This document shows, piece by piece, positions 18,912-27,814 of a stretch of 64,000 bases of DNA. The DNA lies in assembly GCF_000617845.2 (NCBI RefSeq), contig NZ_DF820425.1:1371690-1435689 (forward strand), given 5' to 3'. The stretch is from Bradyrhizobium sp. DOA9. Lineage in GTDB: Bacteria > Pseudomonadota > Alphaproteobacteria > Rhizobiales > Xanthobacteraceae. The translations under genes and the position numbers were made by a program. How positions within the stretch are numbered: position 1 is the stretch's first letter; each line of letters opens with the position of its first letter. The notes below the pieces were generated by a model. It saw only the letters and a program-made list of their open reading frames with translations, did not search any database and was not told where the DNA came from.

Positions 18912-19048
18912 ATCCCCTTCCATATCGGATGGCAGAAGTGGTCGTGGTGATTCCGGCCAATTCAGTGATGCCTGCGAAAGTCCTTCGTTGTCCAGTGCTT
19001 AGGTCGGTATAAGCAGTGCAAAGAGGCAGGCCCGCCGGGGAGGAACAG

Positions 19049-20422
19049 ATGAAGCTGTCGCGACGGACGATCTTGCGGGGGGCTGCGAGCGTGCCTTTCG
19101 CAATTGCGAGCTTGCGGACGGGCGCGCTGGCCCAGACCGCGCCCGCCGCCGCACCGGGCACGGAGCTGCCGCCGATCCTGTTCGTTCACGGTAACGGCGA
19201 TTACGACGCGCTCTGGATGACCACCTTGTGGCGCATGGAGTCCAACGGCGTTGCACGCGATCGCATGATGGCGATCAATTTCACCGATCCCCTGGCGCGC
19301 AGTGATGACAAGGTCGAGCAGGCGGGCCGCTCCTCGACCGAGGACCAGCGCCGCGAGCTCGCTGCCGCCATCGCTGAACTGAAGCGCCGCACCGGCGCGC
19401 CTCGCGTGGCGCTGGTCGGCAGCTCGCGCGGCGGCTACGCGATCCGCAACGTCATCAGAACCGGCGGCGCCGGCGATGTCAGCCATGCCGTGCTGTGCGG
19501 CACGCCCAACCACGGCGTGTTCGCGACCGACGACCAGCCCAACAACGAGTTCAACGGCCGCGGCGCGTTCCTGCGCGGCCTGAACGAGGGCGAGAGCGAG
19601 GTGACGCCGGGTGTTGCCTTCCTCACGCTGCGCAGCGACGGCATGGACAAATATGCGCAACCCGATGGCCGCTTCATCGGCAAGCCCGGCACCCCGACCA
19701 ATGTCACCGTCGAAGGGCCGGAGCTGAAGGGCGCCACCAATCTCGTGCTCGGCGCGCTCGACCATCGCGAGGTGGCGTTTCACCCGCGCGCGTTCCGGGA
19801 GATTTACAAGTTCATCGCCGGGCGCGAACCTGCGCGCATCGCGATCGTGCCGGAGCCCAGCGTGAGGTTGAGCGGCCTGGTCACGGGCACGCCCGGCGGC
19901 GTGCCGACCAATCGTCCGGTCGCGGGTGCAATCGTCGATGTCTTCCGTGTCGATCCCGATACCGGGGAGCGCAAAGAGGGTGCGCTGCATAGCTCGAAGA
20001 CGGGCTCCGATGGCCGCTGGGGGCCGGCGCAGGTCGATCCCGCCTGGTCGCTAGAATTCGTGCTGACCTCGCCGGATGCGCCGACGACGCACATTTACCG
20101 CTCGCCCTTTCCGCGCTCATCCGAGGTCGTGCATCTGCGGCCAGCGCGCCCGCTCGGCCCGGCCGACAAGGACGCCGGCGCCGTCGTGATCATGTCGCGT
20201 CCGCGCGGCTATTTTGGCCTGCCGCGCGACGTGGTGCTGCTCGACGGCAAGCAGCCGGCCGACGTCAAGCCGGGCGTGCCCACGGATGCGGCAGCAACCC
20301 TGCGGCTTCCCGCCAGCGAGGTTGGGCGTAACATCGTCGCCCAATTCGGCGAAGAACGGATTGTGGCACGCGCCTGGCCTGCGTCCGAGAACCGGATTGC
20401 CATTGCCGAGCTGACTTACTAG
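19049..20422 (+). CDS. TAT-exported alpha/beta hydrolase (esterase/lipase-like)
   Basis: 457 residues. The twin-arginine signal 'MKLSRRTILRGAASVPFAIA' sends it folded to the periplasm. The hydrolase domain shows the oxyanion strand 'PPILFVHGNGDYDALW', nucleophile elbow 'VALVGSSRGGYAIRNVI' (Ser in GSSRG) and 'CGTPNHGVF', followed by 'GALDHREVAFHPRAF', which may supply the His. From about residue 270 a beta-rich region ('SGLVTGTPGGVPTNRPVAGA') looks like a carboxypeptidase-regulatory-like domain. Lipase or polyester hydrolase activity is plausible but unproven. 'ggggaggaacag' marks the start. P450 follows 35 bp later on the same strand. Confidence 0.78.
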   Translation: MKLSRRTILRGAASVPFAIASLRTGALAQTAPAAAPGTELPPILFVHGNGDYDALWMTTLWRMESNGVARDRMMAINFTDPLARSDDKVEQAGRSSTEDQRRELAAAIAELKRRTGAPRVALVGSSRGGYAIRNVIRTGGAGDVSHAVLCGTPNHGVFATDDQPNNEFNGRGAFLRGLNEGESEVTPGVAFLTLRSDGMDKYAQPDGRFIGKPGTPTNVTVEGPELKGATNLVLGALDHREVAFHPRAFREIYKFIAGREPARIAIVPEPSVRLSGLVTGTPGGVPTNRPVAGAIVDVFRVDPDTGERKEGALHSSKTGSDGRWGPAQVDPAWSLEFVLTSPDAPTTHIYRSPFPRSSEVVHLRPARPLGPADKDAGAVVIMSRPRGYFGLPRDVVLLDGKQPADVKPGVPTDAAATLRLPASEVGRNIVAQFGEERIVARAWPASENRIAIAELTY

Positions 20423-20457
20423 CTATTTACCTGCGTCCCATCCTGCGGGAGAGAGCC

Positions 20458-21828
20458 ATGAATATCGCCAGCGTGCGTCGGCCCATCATCCCCCCGGCTC
20501 CCCCGCGTGCGCCCGACGACATGTCGTTCCTCGGCCGGCTCGCGGTTGTCAGGCAGAACATGATCGCGACCTGGGGGCAGCGCGCCTACGAGGAAGAGGT
20601 CATCCCGGGCCGCTTCTTTTTCCGCAACAGCTTCATCCTGAACCAGCCGGACGCGATCCGGCACGTCCTGCTCAGCAATTACGAGAACTACACGCGCACG
20701 CCGGCCGGCATCCGCATGCTGCGCCCGGTGCTCGGTGACGGCCTCCTGATCGCGGAAGGTCATTCCTGGACGTTTCAGCGCCGCACGCTGGCGCCGGCCT
20801 TCACGCCGCGCGCGACCGCGAACCTCGTTCCGCACATGACGGCGGTGCTCGACGAGACCATCGCCGGGCTGGACGCGCAAACCGGTGAGCCGGTCGACCT
20901 GCGTCAGATCATGCAGCGCATGACGCTCGAGATCGCCGGGCGCACGATGTTCTCGTTCGGCATGGACCAGCACGGCGCGACCTTGCGCAACTTCATCATG
21001 GAATATGCCGCGCGGTTGGGTCGTCCCTATTTCCTCGACATGGTGCTGCCGGTGTCCTGGCCGAGCCCGATGGATTTTGCCCGCGCCCGTTTCCGCAAGC
21101 GCTGGACCGAGTTCGTGGCGATGCTGATCGCCGAGCGGCGCAAGGCCGGCAAGAAGGACGGCGCGCCGCCGCGCGACCTGTTCGATCTCATGGACGAGGC
21201 ACGCGATCCCGAAACCGGCAAGGGCTTCTCGGACGAGCAGCTCGTCGACGAGGTCGCGACCATGATCCTCGCCGGCCACGAGACCACGGCAACGGCGCTG
21301 TTCTGGGCGCTCTATCTGCTCGCCCTCGACCCGGAAACGCAGGAGGAGGTCGCGTCCGAGACCCGTGGCGAGCACCTCGACAGCATGGCCGACATCGATC
21401 GCCAGAAATTCACCCGCGCGGTGATCGACGAGACGATGCGGCTCTATCCGCCGGCCTTCCTGGTCGCGCGTGCCGCGCGCGACAAGGATAATGCGGCGGG
21501 TGTCGAGATCGGCAAGGGCGACATCATCATGATAGCGCCATGGCTGTTGCACCGGCACGAGAAGCTGTGGGATCAGCCGAACGCCTTCATTCCGAAACGC
21601 TTCATGTCGAAGGAGGCGCCGGATCGTTTCGCCTATCTGCCGTTCGGCGCGGGTCCCCGCGTCTGTATCGGCGCGCCGTTTGCCCAGGCCGAATCTGTGC
21701 TGGCGCTGGCGCGGCTGATCGGCGCATTCCGTGTCGAGCTCGCCGACCCCGTGACCCCCGTGATCCCGCTCGGCGTCGTCACCACCCAGCCGGACCATTC
21801 ACCCATGTTCCGCATCACGCGTCGGTGA
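20458..21828 (+). CDS. Cytochrome P450
   Basis: A 456-residue soluble bacterial P450. Landmarks: I-helix oxygen-activation motif 'MILAGHETTATALFWALYLL', K-helix 'ETMRLYPPAF' (ExxR), 'WLLHRHEKLWDQPNAFIPKR', and heme loop 'FGAGPRVCIGAPFAQAE' with axial Cys403. No membrane anchor. The K-helix and heme loop resemble the CYP102/CYP4-like fatty-acid hydroxylase branch more than classic P450cam types (impression only). No ferredoxin or reductase gene is adjacent, so electrons come from elsewhere. The close upstream hydrolase suggests a shared substrate such as a lipid or ester, which is speculative. 'ggagagagcc' precedes the ATG. Confidence 0.93.
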   Translation: MNIASVRRPIIPPAPPRAPDDMSFLGRLAVVRQNMIATWGQRAYEEEVIPGRFFFRNSFILNQPDAIRHVLLSNYENYTRTPAGIRMLRPVLGDGLLIAEGHSWTFQRRTLAPAFTPRATANLVPHMTAVLDETIAGLDAQTGEPVDLRQIMQRMTLEIAGRTMFSFGMDQHGATLRNFIMEYAARLGRPYFLDMVLPVSWPSPMDFARARFRKRWTEFVAMLIAERRKAGKKDGAPPRDLFDLMDEARDPETGKGFSDEQLVDEVATMILAGHETTATALFWALYLLALDPETQEEVASETRGEHLDSMADIDRQKFTRAVIDETMRLYPPAFLVARAARDKDNAAGVEIGKGDIIMIAPWLLHRHEKLWDQPNAFIPKRFMSKEAPDRFAYLPFGAGPRVCIGAPFAQAESVLALARLIGAFRVELADPVTPVIPLGVVTTQPDHSPMFRITRR

Positions 21829-21878
21829 CAGGCGATCTGCCCGCTGGCGACGTGATTCATCCCAGATAGAGTCCCGCG

Positions 21879-23288
21879 ATGAGCGATATCCAGGCCCAAT
21901 TATCCGTTCTGAAGCAGACCGCCGATCCCGTTGTCGTGGAGGCGATAGCGCAGCTGATCGCCAATGGTCATGATCGCGACCTCAACCGCATCAACGCGCT
22001 GGATTTTGCCAATCGTAGCGGGCTCGACCAGGAGAAGGTGATTTCCGGATTGCTGCATGCCTCGCGGCTGGGCTTGTTCGACATGAGCTGGAACGTGCTG
22101 TGCCCCGGTTGTGGAGGGGTGTTGGGCGCGCACGCAACCTTGAAATCGTTGAAGCACGAAGACTACAATTGCGCGCTCTGTGCAGCCGGTTACGAGGCGT
22201 CCGTCGACGAGATGGTCGAGGTGGCCTTCACCGTCAGCCCACGGGTCCGCCGCATCGGGGCTCATGATCCCGACACGTTGCCGATCTGGGAGTATGTGCG
22301 GCAGATGTTCTGGAGCTCCGGGGTCGACATCAATGAGGAATCCTTTTCCCATCTGATCAACGAGGTGACGCTCGAAGCGCTGGAATTGCCTGCGGGCGAA
22401 AAGGCGATCCTCTCGCTCAACCTGCCCAGCCAGTTCATCATCGTTTTCGAGCCGGTCACCCATTCCGCCCATTTCCTGGATGTTCAGGGCGAGCCGACGA
22501 GCGAGCGTCAGCAGCTTTCGATCATGTTCAACAAGCTGGAGGCGCCGACCGGGACCACCGTGATGCGCCCCGGGCCGTTGCGCCTCACGCTCGAGAACCA
22601 ATCGGGCGGTCGCGTGTTGCCTTCGGTCTGGGTCGCCGCCGACGCGTTGCATGAGATGATCGGCAAGCGCAAGCCGATCTTGACCGCCAAGCGGATTCTG
22701 TCCAATCAGACGTTCCGCGACGTCTTCAAGGCCGACAACCTCAATGTCGACCAGCGACTGAAGATCACATCGCTGACGTTCCTGTTCACCGACCTGAAGG
22801 GTTCGACGGCCCTGTATGAGCGGGTCGGCGATCTCAGCGCCTTCGATCTCGTGCGGGCGCATTTTCGTGCGCTGCTGGAGATCATCGCCGCCGAGAAGGG
22901 TGCAGTTGTGAAGACGATCGGCGATGCCGTCATGGCAACCTTCGTCAGACCCGAGCACGCCATCATCGCGGGACTGCGGATGCGTGCAGCCATGGACGAA
23001 TTGAACAACCAGCGCGGCGCCAACGATCTCATTCTCAAGATCGGCATCCATGAAGGCCCGTGTCTGGCGGTGATGCTCAACGAGCGACAGGATTATTTCG
23101 GCCAGACCGTCAACATCGCCGCCCGCGTGCAGAGCCTGTCGACTGCGCAGGAGATTCACATCACCGGCCCGGTGCTGGATGCGCCCGCAGTCGCCGAAGT
23201 GCTCGAGCAGCGCGCCATCAAGCCGATCCAGAAGCAGGCCGCGCTTCGCGGCATCGCCGACAAGATGGTGGTGTACGAGATACCGTGA
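21879..23288 (+). CDS. Class III adenylate cyclase with N-terminal zinc-ribbon/DUF5939 domain
   Basis: 469 residues. The first about 270 residues match the DUF5939 type: a winged-helix-like start, then a zinc ribbon (Cys pairs in 'LCPGCGGVLGAH' and 'CALCAAG'), then a beta-rich segment. The C-terminal cyclase domain has 'SLTFLFTDLKGSTALYERVG' (metal Asp), 'KTIGDAVMATF' (second Asp and adenine-selecting Lys) and 'DYFGQTVNIAARVQSLS' (Asn/Arg). It is therefore probably an adenylate cyclase, soluble, with redox, metal or ligand sensing through the ribbon. It starts 50 bp after the P450 stop and precedes a TerB gene on the same strand. Confidence 0.88.
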   Translation: MSDIQAQLSVLKQTADPVVVEAIAQLIANGHDRDLNRINALDFANRSGLDQEKVISGLLHASRLGLFDMSWNVLCPGCGGVLGAHATLKSLKHEDYNCALCAAGYEASVDEMVEVAFTVSPRVRRIGAHDPDTLPIWEYVRQMFWSSGVDINEESFSHLINEVTLEALELPAGEKAILSLNLPSQFIIVFEPVTHSAHFLDVQGEPTSERQQLSIMFNKLEAPTGTTVMRPGPLRLTLENQSGGRVLPSVWVAADALHEMIGKRKPILTAKRILSNQTFRDVFKADNLNVDQRLKITSLTFLFTDLKGSTALYERVGDLSAFDLVRAHFRALLEIIAAEKGAVVKTIGDAVMATFVRPEHAIIAGLRMRAAMDELNNQRGANDLILKIGIHEGPCLAVMLNERQDYFGQTVNIAARVQSLSTAQEIHITGPVLDAPAVAEVLEQRAIKPIQKQAALRGIADKMVVYEIP

Positions 23289-23436
23289 GGCATCGCCGTG
23301 AACAGATTGCCGAAACGTAATACGCGCGCGGAACTGACGCACGTTGCGCCGGTTGAGTTTCATTCTCATATGATGATGGTAACTAATGCTGGTAACGGCC
23401 GCGCTCCCCGCGGCGTCATCGATCTCGGTAGGACCC

Positions 23437-23961
23437 ATGCTCGACGGCTTGCGCCAATTCATCGCCGACATTGTCGGTCCCCAAGCCCAGGACCGCGCAT
23501 TCGGCGACAGCGACTATCGGCTGGCCGCGACCGCGCTGCTGGTCCACGTGGTTTCGCTGGACGGCCAGCCGAGCGCGGCCGAGCAGCGCAAGCTGCACAG
23601 CCTGATCGAAAGCCATTTCGGGCTCGACCGCGGCACTGCTGACCGTCTCATCGCGGACGCCACCCAGGTCGAGGGCGAGGCGGTCGATCTCTATCACTTC
23701 ACCAGCGTCATCATGCGCTCGCTCGACGAAGCGGGCCGCAGGCGAATCGTGCAGATGATGTGGGAGCTGGTCTATGCCGACGGCGAAGTCAGCGAGTTCG
23801 AGGACAATGTGGTCTGGCGCGCGTCGGATCTGCTCGGCATCTCCCAGCGCGACCGCATCGAGCTGAAGCACGCCGTTGCGGAGCGGGCCGGCGGCCAGGT
23901 CAAGGATAGTGCCGTCGGCGGACCTGTCCCCGGCGGATTGCCTGACCTGCGAGCCACATGA
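23437..23961 (+). CDS. TerB-like protein
   Basis: 174 residues from the ATG with 'taggaccc' upstream (MLDGLRQFIADIVGPQ). An all-helical TerB domain spans about 20-140, with the repeated acidic/His helices 'RLAATALLVHVVSLDGQPSA' and 'MWELVYADGEVSEFEDNVVW', which carry the metal-binding Asp/Glu pattern of the tellurite-resistance TerB / DjlA-N fold. No other ter genes are nearby, so this is the widespread standalone form, of unknown role. It may be cotranscribed with the cyclase 148 bp upstream. Confidence 0.82.
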   Translation: MLDGLRQFIADIVGPQAQDRAFGDSDYRLAATALLVHVVSLDGQPSAAEQRKLHSLIESHFGLDRGTADRLIADATQVEGEAVDLYHFTSVIMRSLDEAGRRRIVQMMWELVYADGEVSEFEDNVVWRASDLLGISQRDRIELKHAVAERAGGQVKDSAVGGPVPGGLPDLRAT

Positions 23962-24150
23962 CCAAACTTTAATGTAAGCCGGGCGGCACTCCGCTTTTTG
24001 CGGATTCGGCTGCAAATTCCGGTCTTTCCTGATCCCCCTGTCGCCTCCTCAAGCAACCATGCTGCCCGCGCCGCTTGCATGGCGCGCACGGCTTGTGCTC
24101 TCGTTCATCCATTGCCGGGGCCACAGACTTAAATTCAAGAGACTTCGATC

Positions 24151-24930
24151 GTGACTGAGCGGGTAACGTTGATCACCGGTGCCTCGGCGGGCATCGGGAT
24201 GGAGCTTGCGCGTGTGTTTGCCGCCAATGGACATCGCCTCGCATTGACCGCGAGACGGGCGGATCGGCTCGAAGTGCTCGCGAACGAGCTCGCCGCCAAG
24301 GGCGGCAAGAAGCCGATCGTGATCGCCTGTGATCTCGAGGACGCGGATGCCGGCGAGAGGATCGCCGCAGCACTTGCCGCCGAAGGCGTCGAGCTCGATC
24401 ATCTCGTCAACAATGCCGGCTTCGGCGTGTTCGGCGATGCCATCGAGTGCGATCCCGACGCGCAGCTCGGCATCGTCGACGTCAACGTCCGGGCCCTGAC
24501 GGATCTGTCGCTGCGCTTCGCCGATCAGCTCATCCGGAACAAGGGTGGTCTCCTCAATGTCGGATCGGTTGCAGGCTTCCTGCCCGGCCCCGGGATGGCC
24601 GTCTACTACGCGTCCAAGGCCTATGTGATCTCCTTCACCGAAGCATTGCGGGCGGAGCTTGCGCCCCGCGGCGTCCGCGTCACCGTGCTCTGCCCGGGCC
24701 CGGTGCCCACGGAATTCCAGGGCCGTGCCGGCGTTGGACCGCAACATGATACGGCCATGCTCAACGTCTCTGCCGACCAAGTTGCACGCGAGGCATATCG
24801 CGGCCTGATGACCAACAAACGGGCAGTGCTGCCGGGTCTTGGCATCAAGATTGTGCCGTTCGCGCTGCGCTTCTTCCCACGCGGCTTCATCCTGGCCGCC
24901 ACCAGCCGGTTCCAGCGGCAGAGGCGCTGA
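24151..24930 (+). CDS. Short-chain dehydrogenase/reductase (classical SDR)
   Basis: 259 residues from a GTG start. Classical SDR motifs: cofactor loop 'TLITGASAGIGMELARVF', NADP-favouring basic residues in 'LTARRADRLEVL', 'CDLEDAD', 'LVNNAGFGVFGD', catalytic Ser in 'NVGSVAGFLPGPGM', 'YYASKAY' (YxxxK), and 'VLCPGPVPTEFQGRAG'. A hydrophobic C-terminal part ('FALRFFPRGFILAAT') could bind membranes, as in the DltE-like subfamily. The substrate cannot be named. Standalone between TerB and a glutamine amidotransferase gene. Confidence 0.88.
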   Translation: MTERVTLITGASAGIGMELARVFAANGHRLALTARRADRLEVLANELAAKGGKKPIVIACDLEDADAGERIAAALAAEGVELDHLVNNAGFGVFGDAIECDPDAQLGIVDVNVRALTDLSLRFADQLIRNKGGLLNVGSVAGFLPGPGMAVYYASKAYVISFTEALRAELAPRGVRVTVLCPGPVPTEFQGRAGVGPQHDTAMLNVSADQVAREAYRGLMTNKRAVLPGLGIKIVPFALRFFPRGFILAATSRFQRQRR

Positions 24931-24981
24931 GCAACATCGGCATCCGTAGTGGTCCGGAGCTTGCTTCAGGCACGAGGCATG

Positions 24982-24997
24982 TGTGCGCAAACTCACA
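24982..24997. promoter_or_regulatory. CRP-like site with one mismatch
   Basis: TGTGC-GCAAAC-TCACA differs from TGTGA-N6-TCACA at one base. It lies 60-75 bp before the glutamine amidotransferase start codon at 25057. Weaker than the boxes at 14670 and 16386, and listed because of the matching position. Confidence 0.35.
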
Positions 24998-25056
24998 CGA
25001 TGTTAACCACCGCTTAGCTATGCTGGCGGTCTGAACCGATAGCACTCGCAGAGGCC

Positions 25057-25851
25057 ATGTCGTTCCGGACGGACAGGTTTGGTGGCGCAGAGGTGGTTGC
25101 CTTCCCACAGAGGGCGACGAGCGCCGCCGCCGCGGAAACCCGGCTGCCGGTTCTGATCGTCCTGCATCAGGAATGCTCGACACCCGGCCGCGTCGGCAAT
25201 GCGCTCCGCGCGCTCGGCCATCGTCTCGACATCCGCCGTCCCCGCTTCGGCGATCTCCTGCCCGAGACGCTCGATCAGCATGCCGGCGCCGTGATCTTCG
25301 GCGGCCCGATGAGCGCCAATGATCCCGACGATTACATCCGCCGCGAGATCGACTGGATCGAAATTCCGCTCCGCGAGCAGCGGCCGTTGCTCGGCATCTG
25401 CCTCGGTGCGCAGATGCTGGCGATGCAGCTCGGGGCCCGTGTCGCGCCGCATGCGCAGGCGCTGACGCAGATCGGGTACTACCCGATCCGGCCGACCGCC
25501 GCGGGCCGCACGCTCTGCCCGCATTGGCCGGCGCAGGTCTATCATTGGCATCGCGAGGGCTTTGAGCTGCCTGAAGGCGCCGACTTGCTCGCCGAAGGCG
25601 ATGATTTCCCGGTGCAGGCGTTCCGCGCCGGCAATGCTTTCGGCGTGCAGTTCCACCCCGACGTGACCTACGCGATGATGTGCCGCTGGACCACGCGCGG
25701 CTACGACGGCTTCAGCGCACCCGGTGCGCGGCAGCGGCATCATCACTTCGCGGATCGTGCCGTCTACGACATGGCCGAGCGCGCCTGGCTCGATCATTTC
25801 ATCGATGGCTGGCTCGAGCGCCGGCCGGTGCTGGCGCAAGCCGCCGAGTGA
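25057..25851 (+). CDS. Class I glutamine amidotransferase-like protein
   Basis: 264 residues. The GATase1 triad is visible: nucleophile Cys in 'LLGICLGAQMLAMQLGA' and His in 'AFGVQFHPDVTYAM', with 'VIFGGPMSANDPDDYIRREI' as the oxyanion region. The usual acid after FHP is Asp in 'FHPD', followed by 'VT' rather than the common Glu, as in GMP-synthase-like stand-alone relatives. No synthase partner is adjacent. Members hydrolyse gamma-glutamyl compounds or feed ammonia to a partner. A possible CRP-like site lies at 24982-24997. Confidence 0.85.
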   Translation: MSFRTDRFGGAEVVAFPQRATSAAAAETRLPVLIVLHQECSTPGRVGNALRALGHRLDIRRPRFGDLLPETLDQHAGAVIFGGPMSANDPDDYIRREIDWIEIPLREQRPLLGICLGAQMLAMQLGARVAPHAQALTQIGYYPIRPTAAGRTLCPHWPAQVYHWHREGFELPEGADLLAEGDDFPVQAFRAGNAFGVQFHPDVTYAMMCRWTTRGYDGFSAPGARQRHHHFADRAVYDMAERAWLDHFIDGWLERRPVLAQAAE

Positions 25852-25950
25852 TCGCGCCTTCACGCAAGTCCTCGCCTCTTCCCTGGGTATGCTAGGCTCG
25901 CTGCCAACGAGCGCGCGCGAAAAGCGCGCCGGCAAACCAGGGAGAGCGTC

Positions 25951-26763
25951 ATGGCTTACGAGCACATTCTCTATGAGGTGAGCGACAAGATCGCGACCAT
26001 CACGCTCAACCGCCCCGATCGCATGAATGCATGGACGCCGATCATGGAGCGCGACGTGCGCGACGCGATGGAGGCGTCGAACGCCGACGACAATGTTCGC
26101 GTCATCGTGCTCACCGGCGCGGGCCGCGCCTTCTGCGCCGGCGCCGACATGGATGCGCTGAAGGGCCTTGATCCCAATGACGTCAGCCGTGCCTCGAACC
26201 TGCCGCCGTTCGACATGAACCGTCGGCCGGACTGGCAGACGCGGTACGGCTATTATCCATCGATCAAGAAGCCGATCATCGCGATGCTCAACGGTGCGAC
26301 CGCGGGCATCGGCCTCGTCCACTCACTCTATTGCGACCTGCGCTTTGCCGCCGACAACACCGTCTTCACGACCGCTTTCGCACGGCGCGGCCTGATCGCC
26401 GAGCACGGCATCAGCTGGACGCTGCCGCGCATCGTCGGCCACGCCAATGCGCTGGATCTGTTGCTCTCGGCGCGGCGCGTCTCGAGCGATGAGGCGCTGC
26501 GGATCGGGCTGGTCAACCGGCTCTCTCCGCCGGAGAAGCTGCGCGAGGACACCTACGCTTACGCGCGCGATCTCGCCGATTTCGTCTCGCCGAGCGCGAT
26601 GGCGGTGATCAAGCGCCAACTCTACGAGGTGCCGTTCCAGACGCTGGCCGAGGCCACGATCGAGGCCAACCGCGAGATGATGGTGGCGCTGAGCGGGAGT
26701 GATTTCCAGGAGGGCGTGGCGAGCTTCATGGAGAAGCGGCCGCCGCGGTTTACGGGGAGGTAG
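25951..26763 (+). CDS. Enoyl-CoA hydratase/isomerase family protein
   Basis: A 270-residue crotonase. The N-terminal sheet is 'DKIATITLNRPDRMNAWTP', the oxyanion-hole loop 'GRAFCAGADMDALKG', the second oxyanion turn 'MLNGATAGIGLVHSLYCDLR', then 'FARRGLIAEHGISWTLPRIV', where one Glu (AEHG) sits near a usual acid-base position. Two catalytic Glu are not both evident, so it may be an isomerase or another crotonase rather than a true hydratase. 'gggagagcgtc' precedes the ATG. No beta-oxidation neighbours. Confidence 0.88.
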   Translation: MAYEHILYEVSDKIATITLNRPDRMNAWTPIMERDVRDAMEASNADDNVRVIVLTGAGRAFCAGADMDALKGLDPNDVSRASNLPPFDMNRRPDWQTRYGYYPSIKKPIIAMLNGATAGIGLVHSLYCDLRFAADNTVFTTAFARRGLIAEHGISWTLPRIVGHANALDLLLSARRVSSDEALRIGLVNRLSPPEKLREDTYAYARDLADFVSPSAMAVIKRQLYEVPFQTLAEATIEANREMMVALSGSDFQEGVASFMEKRPPRFTGR

Positions 26764-26812
26764 GGGGGCCTGCGGAGAGGGTCCGCCGTCGCCCTTCGGG
26801 CTATGGCGGGAC

Positions 26813-26884
26813 AGCCTTCGCTCACTTCGCTACGAAAGAGCACGGCTGGCTTGCCGAGCCGTAGCTCGCGAAGCGAGCGAAGGC

Positions 26885-26885
<1 letters not shown>
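26813..26885. repeat. Imperfect hairpin element abutting tRNA-Ala
   Basis: Arms agccttcgctcacttcgc (26813-26830) and gcgaagcgagcgaaggct (26868-26885) differ at one base and enclose 37 nt containing a smaller hairpin (cggct/agccg). The right arm runs into the encoded CCA of tRNA-Ala. It may mark the tRNA 3' processing or termination region. Confidence 0.5.
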
Positions 26886-26960
<75 letters not shown>

Positions 26961-27162
26961 TTTGCTGGCCGCTCTGGTGAACGCGGCCGACAACCGGGCG
27001 CCATTTAAGTCCCCGCCAAGGTCAAGTCAAGGACGCGTGTAACCCGGTTTTAGCCATCTGGGCACCGACTTCCCTTGTTTGGGCCTGACGGAACCGATAT
27101 CTAGCAACAGGCGTCAATCCCGACCGGAGCCAGAGTCTTCAAAAGCCAGAGTCGTCAAAATC

Positions 27163-27453
27163 ATGCGTGCCGTTCTCGACATCGTCATCATCGTGCTCGA
27201 CCTCTACGTCTGGCTGCTGATCGCCTCCGCGATCCTGTCCTGGCTGATCGCCTTCAACGTGGTGAACACCCGCAACCAGTTCGTCTCGGCCGTGGCGGAG
27301 TTCCTGTACCGGATCACCGAGCCCCTGCTGGCGCCGATTCGCAATTTCCTGCCCAGCCTCGGCGGCCTCGACATCTCGCCGATCATCCTGATCCTGATCA
27401 TCATGTTCATCGAGCGGGTGATCCTGTACTACATCTACCCCAACGTGATCTAA
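27163..27453 (+). CDS. YggT family integral membrane protein
   Basis: 96 residues with two hydrophobic segments (about 3-30 and 66-92) and the family signature 'EFLYRITEPLLAPIRNFLPS' between them. 'SWLIAFNVVNTRNQF' is also typical. YggT proteins occur near cell-division and yggU/proC-type genes, and some help osmotic or potassium tolerance, though the exact role is unsettled. The ATG at 27163 is used because homology begins there. First of a tight YggT-DUF167-folD run (15 bp to DUF167). Confidence 0.88.
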   Translation: MRAVLDIVIIVLDLYVWLLIASAILSWLIAFNVVNTRNQFVSAVAEFLYRITEPLLAPIRNFLPSLGGLDISPIILILIIMFIERVILYYIYPNVI

Positions 27454-27468
27454 GCGGGCGGGAGCGCC

Positions 27469-27813
27469 TTGGTCGCCAGCAACGAGCCTTGGCGCTACTC
27501 GGCCGCAGGGATCAGCATCGCGCTGCGGGTGACGCCGCGCGGCGGCCGCGACGACATCGACGGGATCGAGCAACTTTCGGATGGCCGCAGCGTGCTCAAG
27601 GTGCGGGTGCGCGCCATCGCCGATGGCGGCGAGGCCAACAAGGCCGTTCTGCTGCTGCTGGCGAAATCGCTCGGCGTGCCCAAGGCCAGCGTGAAATTGC
27701 TATCGGGAGCCACGTCACGGCTGAAGCAAATCGCGGTCGAGGGCGATCCGGCGCGGCTCGGCGAAGCCCTGCGCCAGCTGGTATCGACCAAATCGAAGGA
27801 CGGAGGGAACTGA
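27469..27813 (+). CDS. DUF167 (YggU) family protein
   Basis: 114 residues with the YggU core: '[20 protein letters not shown]', '[19 protein letters not shown]' and '[20 protein letters not shown]'. The fold is known structurally, but the biochemical role is not. The start is TTG at 27469, preceded by 'gcgggagcg'; no ATG or GTG starts the conserved region. It lies 15 bp after YggT and its stop overlaps nothing, being 1 bp before the folD ATG, so the three genes are surely cotranscribed. Confidence 0.88.
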   Translation: MVASNEPWRYSAAGISIALRVTPRGGRDDIDGIEQLSDGRSVLKVRVRAIADGGEANKAVLLLLAKSLGVPKASVKLLSGATSRLKQIAVEGDPARLGEALRQLVSTKSKDGGN

Positions 27814-27814
27814 C

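Noticed and set aside
17361..18950. Long plus-strand open frame opposite the MFS gene
   Set aside because: Shadow frame rich in Arg/Asp/Gln with no domains; the minus frame has clear membrane helices.
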